Part shown: in pieces, positions 61,964-64,000 of the stretch
Layout of the letters: each line of letters opens with the position of its first letter
Numbering within the stretch: the first letter of the stretch is position 1
NCBI GenBank assembly: GCA_022566315.1
Contig: JADFJC010000004.1
Coordinates: 20,176-84,175 of the forward strand
From: Planctomycetota bacterium
Lineage (GTDB): Bacteria > Planctomycetota > Phycisphaerae > Sedimentisphaerales > Anaerobacaceae
Direction of reading: 5' to 3'
DNA length: 64,000 nt
Made by a program: the position numbers and the translations under genes
The notes under the pieces: model-generated
What the model saw: only the letters and a program-made list of their open reading frames with translations
Told to the model about the DNA's origin: nothing
The model's database searches: none

Positions 61964-62245
61964 ATGGCTAAATCAGGGAAGATTTACAAGATTAAGATTG
62001 CAGATACAGCCGCTGATTTTATAAGGAAACAGGCTAAAAAAAATCAACGGCAAATAATGAACAAAATCTCCTCTTTAGCTGAAAATCCTCACAGCAAGGG
62101 CGACGCAATAAAAAGCAAACCTGAGTTCTTCAAGATCCGTTCGGGCAATTTCCGCATAGCTTACACAGTTAAAAAAAGACAGGTCCTTGTTCTTGTCGTA
62201 AGAGTCGGACACCGTAAGGATTTTTACCGTTATTTTGAAAGGTAA
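61964..62245 (+). CDS. RelE/ParE-family toxin
   Basis: 93 residues. KIKIADTAADFIRKQAKKNQRQIMNKISSLAENP, then KSKPEFFKIRSGNFRIAYTVKKRQVLVLVVRVGHRKDFYRYFE has the RelE core with the R-SG-FRI-Y and V-RVGHRKDFYR motifs (catalytic Arg/His/Tyr candidates). RelE-type toxins cleave mRNA in the ribosome. It is intact, unlike the copy at 36008, and is partnered by the Phd-type antitoxin. Confidence 0.92.
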   Translation: MAKSGKIYKIKIADTAADFIRKQAKKNQRQIMNKISSLAENPHSKGDAIKSKPEFFKIRSGNFRIAYTVKKRQVLVLVVRVGHRKDFYRYFER

Positions 62246-62256
62246 ACTGTCCCAAT

Positions 62257-62469
62257 TTACTCTTTAATAGTATAGTCGGCTATATCAATGCCAACTTTTA
62301 CTCGATGGTGCCGCTGTGTTCTCTTTTTTATATTGGCCATCACATCAGGCAGAATCTCATCAATCCGCATCGGCTCGGAAGTCCGTCGTTTCTTCTTATC
62401 AACTGAACATTTGTACCGATGTGCGCAAGGATTTCTGAAAACTTTTCTTTTTTTTATAGTTACTGTCAT
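62257..62469 (-). CDS. Small hypothetical protein with DEILPDVMANI motif
   Basis: 70 residues, rich in Lys/Arg at the start, with the block EPMRIDEILPDVMANIKKR that also occurs in the decayed fragment at 61362. Protein-level conservation between the two copies supports a real gene. It lies just after a D5-primase remnant on the same strand, so it probably belongs to a phage or plasmid module. Function unknown. Confidence 0.6.
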   Translation of the reverse strand: MTVTIKKRKVFRNPCAHRYKCSVDKKKRRTSEPMRIDEILPDVMANIKKRTQRHHRVKVGIDIADYTIKE

Positions 62470-62520
62470 AAAGTTACAAACTTTTCTAAAAACTCTCGGT
62501 TCATCGGTACATTAACTCTT

Positions 62521-63063
62521 CTATGCCCAGGGCAAATTTTGAACAAATTCAGATTGGACATTTCCAAAATTATGAGTCACCTCTGATTCTTCTTTTAGCG
62601 CTATACCCGAATAAAAAGAAACAACTCTTCCTGCGATTCGTTTCCTCTCCCGCATTACGCCGGGCAAAGCCCTTTTGACATCTTTGCCGAAGTTGTTACT
62701 GTTTAAAGGCCTATAGCCGTTGTTCTGACACCAAGTGACATAACAGGCATAGACTTCCTGCGTAGGCAAGCCGCCATAATCGAAATCAGCGACATAGTTA
62801 TCTGACAGAAACGCACGTGCCGGGTTGACGTCTCGGCGATACTGCTCAACCGCCTTTCTGCACTTTTGCGGAATTGTGAATCGACCTGCCTGTCTTAGCG
62901 ATTGCAAACCTTTGAACGCCCAGTTTTAAATGCCGCCAAGCTCTGCTGACAATTCGTTGACAAGGTGCGGATTCTGCAAATGTTCCGGATAGCTCTTCTC
63001 AAAAGGCACATACAAAAGCCGTCGCCAGATACCGTTCAAGCGCCGGATGTACAGTATCACCAT
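62521..63063 (-). pseudogene. D5-type primase/helicase, C-terminal remnant with in-frame stop
   Basis: A continuous frame from about 63063 to 62521 is broken by TAA at 62926-62928. Before it: GIWRRLLYVPFEKSYPEHLQ and NPHLVNELSAELGGI. After it: NWAFKGLQSLRQAGRFTIPQ, then VEQYRRDVNPARAFLSDNYV and LPTQEVYACYVTWCQNNGYR. This is the end of the SF3 helicase and the winged-helix tail of phage/plasmid D5-like primases. The helicase Walker motifs and the primase domain are missing upstream. It marks a decayed mobile element. Confidence 0.82.
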
Positions 63064-63188
63064 CCTGGCAAAGTTTACCCACCGGGTCCCAGATGCAATT
63101 CACGATAAGGAACTCTTCCGCAAGCCTGTCTGCATCAATATAGGATTCATTTCTTGTATCTTGCATCTTATATCTGCTGACTTCTAAC

Positions 63189-63206
63189 TCGTGAGTTGTC
63201 TCACGA
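63189..63206. terminator. Hairpin after the lipoprotein gene
   Basis: TCGTGAG-TTGT-CTCACGA directly downstream (minus strand) of the lipoprotein gene stop. No T-run; a possible terminator. Confidence 0.45.
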
Positions 63207-63207
63207 A

Positions 63208-63795
63208 TCACACAAGACCATTCTTCATTTTTACGACGATTTGGCGGGTCTGGGGCGATTGGTTTTGATGAGCTTGTTTGAATGCAATGGTAGAGGATTC
63301 GTTTTGCTTTTTGAAAAGTTCGTTGCCGGCGATAATCTCCTGAAGGGCTTTGGATTTTGTCCTGGCTTGTCTTAAGAATCCAACAGCTCTTGTCCCATAA
63401 ACTCCGCCCAATAACGCACAAATTCCAATACCCAGCTCCAGCATAGAGTCAGCTACTTCCCATGCATCAGGCCGCTCGGTTCCCTGCTGTAAAGCAGTGC
63501 GGGCGAGCTGCCAATTCGATTCGGCAAGAACGTCTTCAGCGGTTTCTGCCTGCGGAAATTCTTTCGGCAGTCCGTAATAAGAACTAAACGCTCTGCTCTG
63601 CACTTCGCTCAACTGCGTCAGTGCCTTTAGTTGCTCCGATGTATTCTCTGCCTTTGCAGTACCGGCGGCAATCATAACAGTACGGTTGTGCAGCCAGGCG
63701 TTCTGCTTTTGTGCCTCGGTCGGCGCAAAACGCAGACTATCGCAACCAGCCGATAAGCAGCACAGTAGAGTAAGTGCCGTTAAAATTCTTCTCAT
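63208..63795 (-). CDS. Putative phage-associated lipoprotein
   Basis: 195 residues. Signal peptide with lipobox LSAGC (Cys ~18). Then a helical, Ala/Gln-rich region, ADSMLELGIGICALLGGVYG as a possible membrane-associated hydrophobic stretch (about 118-140), and a C-terminal coiled-coil-like region. I recall similar proteins in planctomycete prophages, next to a small coiled-coil gene as here. It may take part in lysis, but that is inference. AAGGGACACT precedes the ATG. Confidence 0.68.
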   Translation of the reverse strand: MRRILTALTLLCCLSAGCDSLRFAPTEAQKQNAWLHNRTVMIAAGTAKAENTSEQLKALTQLSEVQSRAFSSYYGLPKEFPQAETAEDVLAESNWQLARTALQQGTERPDAWEVADSMLELGIGICALLGGVYGTRAVGFLRQARTKSKALQEIIAGNELFKKQNESSTIAFKQAHQNQSPQTRQIVVKMKNGLV

Positions 63796-63818
63796 AGTGT
63801 CCCTTCTTTTCTATCATA

Positions 63819-64000
63819 TCAAAAGGTCTTGTTAGCTATGTCAGATTCAGAGATATGTTTTTCAATCGCTCGCAGGCGATACTCGTATGAAATACTTTTG
63901 CTCCAAAGTGATTCGAGTTTTTGCTCAAAACTTTTTTGGCATTGCAACAGCATACTCACATCACGTTGTAACAAATCAAGCTGTCTTTGCAAATTGACCC
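63819..64000 (-). CDS. Small coiled-coil protein, partial
   Basis: The minus-strand frame is open from base 63998 to TGA 63819-63821: VNLQRQLDLLQRDVSMLLQC then QKSFEQKLESLWSKS and YRLRAIEKHISES. It is strongly heptad-like, a coiled coil. The 5' end is outside the window. It lies 23 bases upstream of the lipoprotein gene on the same strand and is probably in the same operon. No family assigned. Confidence 0.62.
   Translation of the reverse strand, partial: VNLQRQLDLLQRDVSMLLQCQKSFEQKLESLWSKSISYEYRLRAIEKHISESDIANKTF

Noticed and set aside
62999..63421. 140-codon minus-strand ORF spanning the lipoprotein end and primase remnant
   Set aside because: Half of it lies out of frame inside the lipoprotein gene, and the rest is out of frame with the better supported primase frame (GIWRRLLYVPFEK).

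Overview
The window looks like a chromosomal piece of an anaerobic Planctomycetota bacterium, most likely class Phycisphaerae, probably from a metagenome-derived genome. The clues are Tat- or lipoprotein-signalled sugar isomerase/epimerases, a Tat-signalled S1 sulfatase next to a GH2 glycosidase, a pseudopilin of planctomycete type, URO-D-family methyltransferase-like proteins, a likely Re-citrate synthase, and a peptidoglycan pathway of meso-DAP type (MurE DNPR motif). Taxonomy is inference from gene content.

Layout. 0-10 kb: 3' end of hemL, a membrane protein, nikR, tRNA-Val, an E2-like acyltransferase lacking its catalytic His, an RraA-like exported protein, an esterase, an orphan ParA, ribH-nusB, a TPR protein and a serine hydrolase. 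10-21 kb: tRNA-Leu, Re-citrate synthase candidate, HAD phosphatase, a GIY-YIG nuclease embedded in dispersed repeats, a pseudopilin, hicBA, 1.6 kb of repeat-filled non-coding DNA, thrC, and a receiver gene plus groES-groEL with a sigma-54 promoter upstream. 21-34 kb: CBS protein, mraY-murF-murE interrupted by an opposite-strand three-gene cassette, a transglutaminase lipoprotein, recJ, trxA, trxB, and a broken REP-associated (Y1) transposase. 34-49 kb: rmuC, HAD, a broken relE-type module, two exported methyltransferases, an amino-acid permease, a repetitive Arg/Gly-rich secreted protein, DUF4954 protein, nagB, PpiC. 49-61 kb: URO-D protein, GH2-sulfatase-sugar transporter cluster, purF-purM, ylxP. 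61-64 kb: phd-relE, fragments of a duplicated small gene, a D5-type primase remnant and phage-like small proteins.

The most unusual property of the window is its repeat load. At least six dispersed repeat families occur: a GTCATTCTGA core element, an interspersed CACTTTAG element, TCCCGAT/ATCGGGA palindromes, ACCCGCC/GGCGGGT palindromes, CCCCCGG/CCGGGGG palindromes around the Y1 transposase, and tandem 'word' repeats (CTCGATG, CTGTCNT, CAAACCCAAT and others). Several have entered or extended reading frames: three in-frame insertions in murE, one each in the E2-like gene and the sulfatase signal peptide, and C-terminal tails on a HAD protein and RmuC. Two repeat families are each associated with a small nuclease gene (GIY-YIG; Y1/HUH), which makes a nuclease-repeat mobilisation system the best candidate here for undescribed biology.
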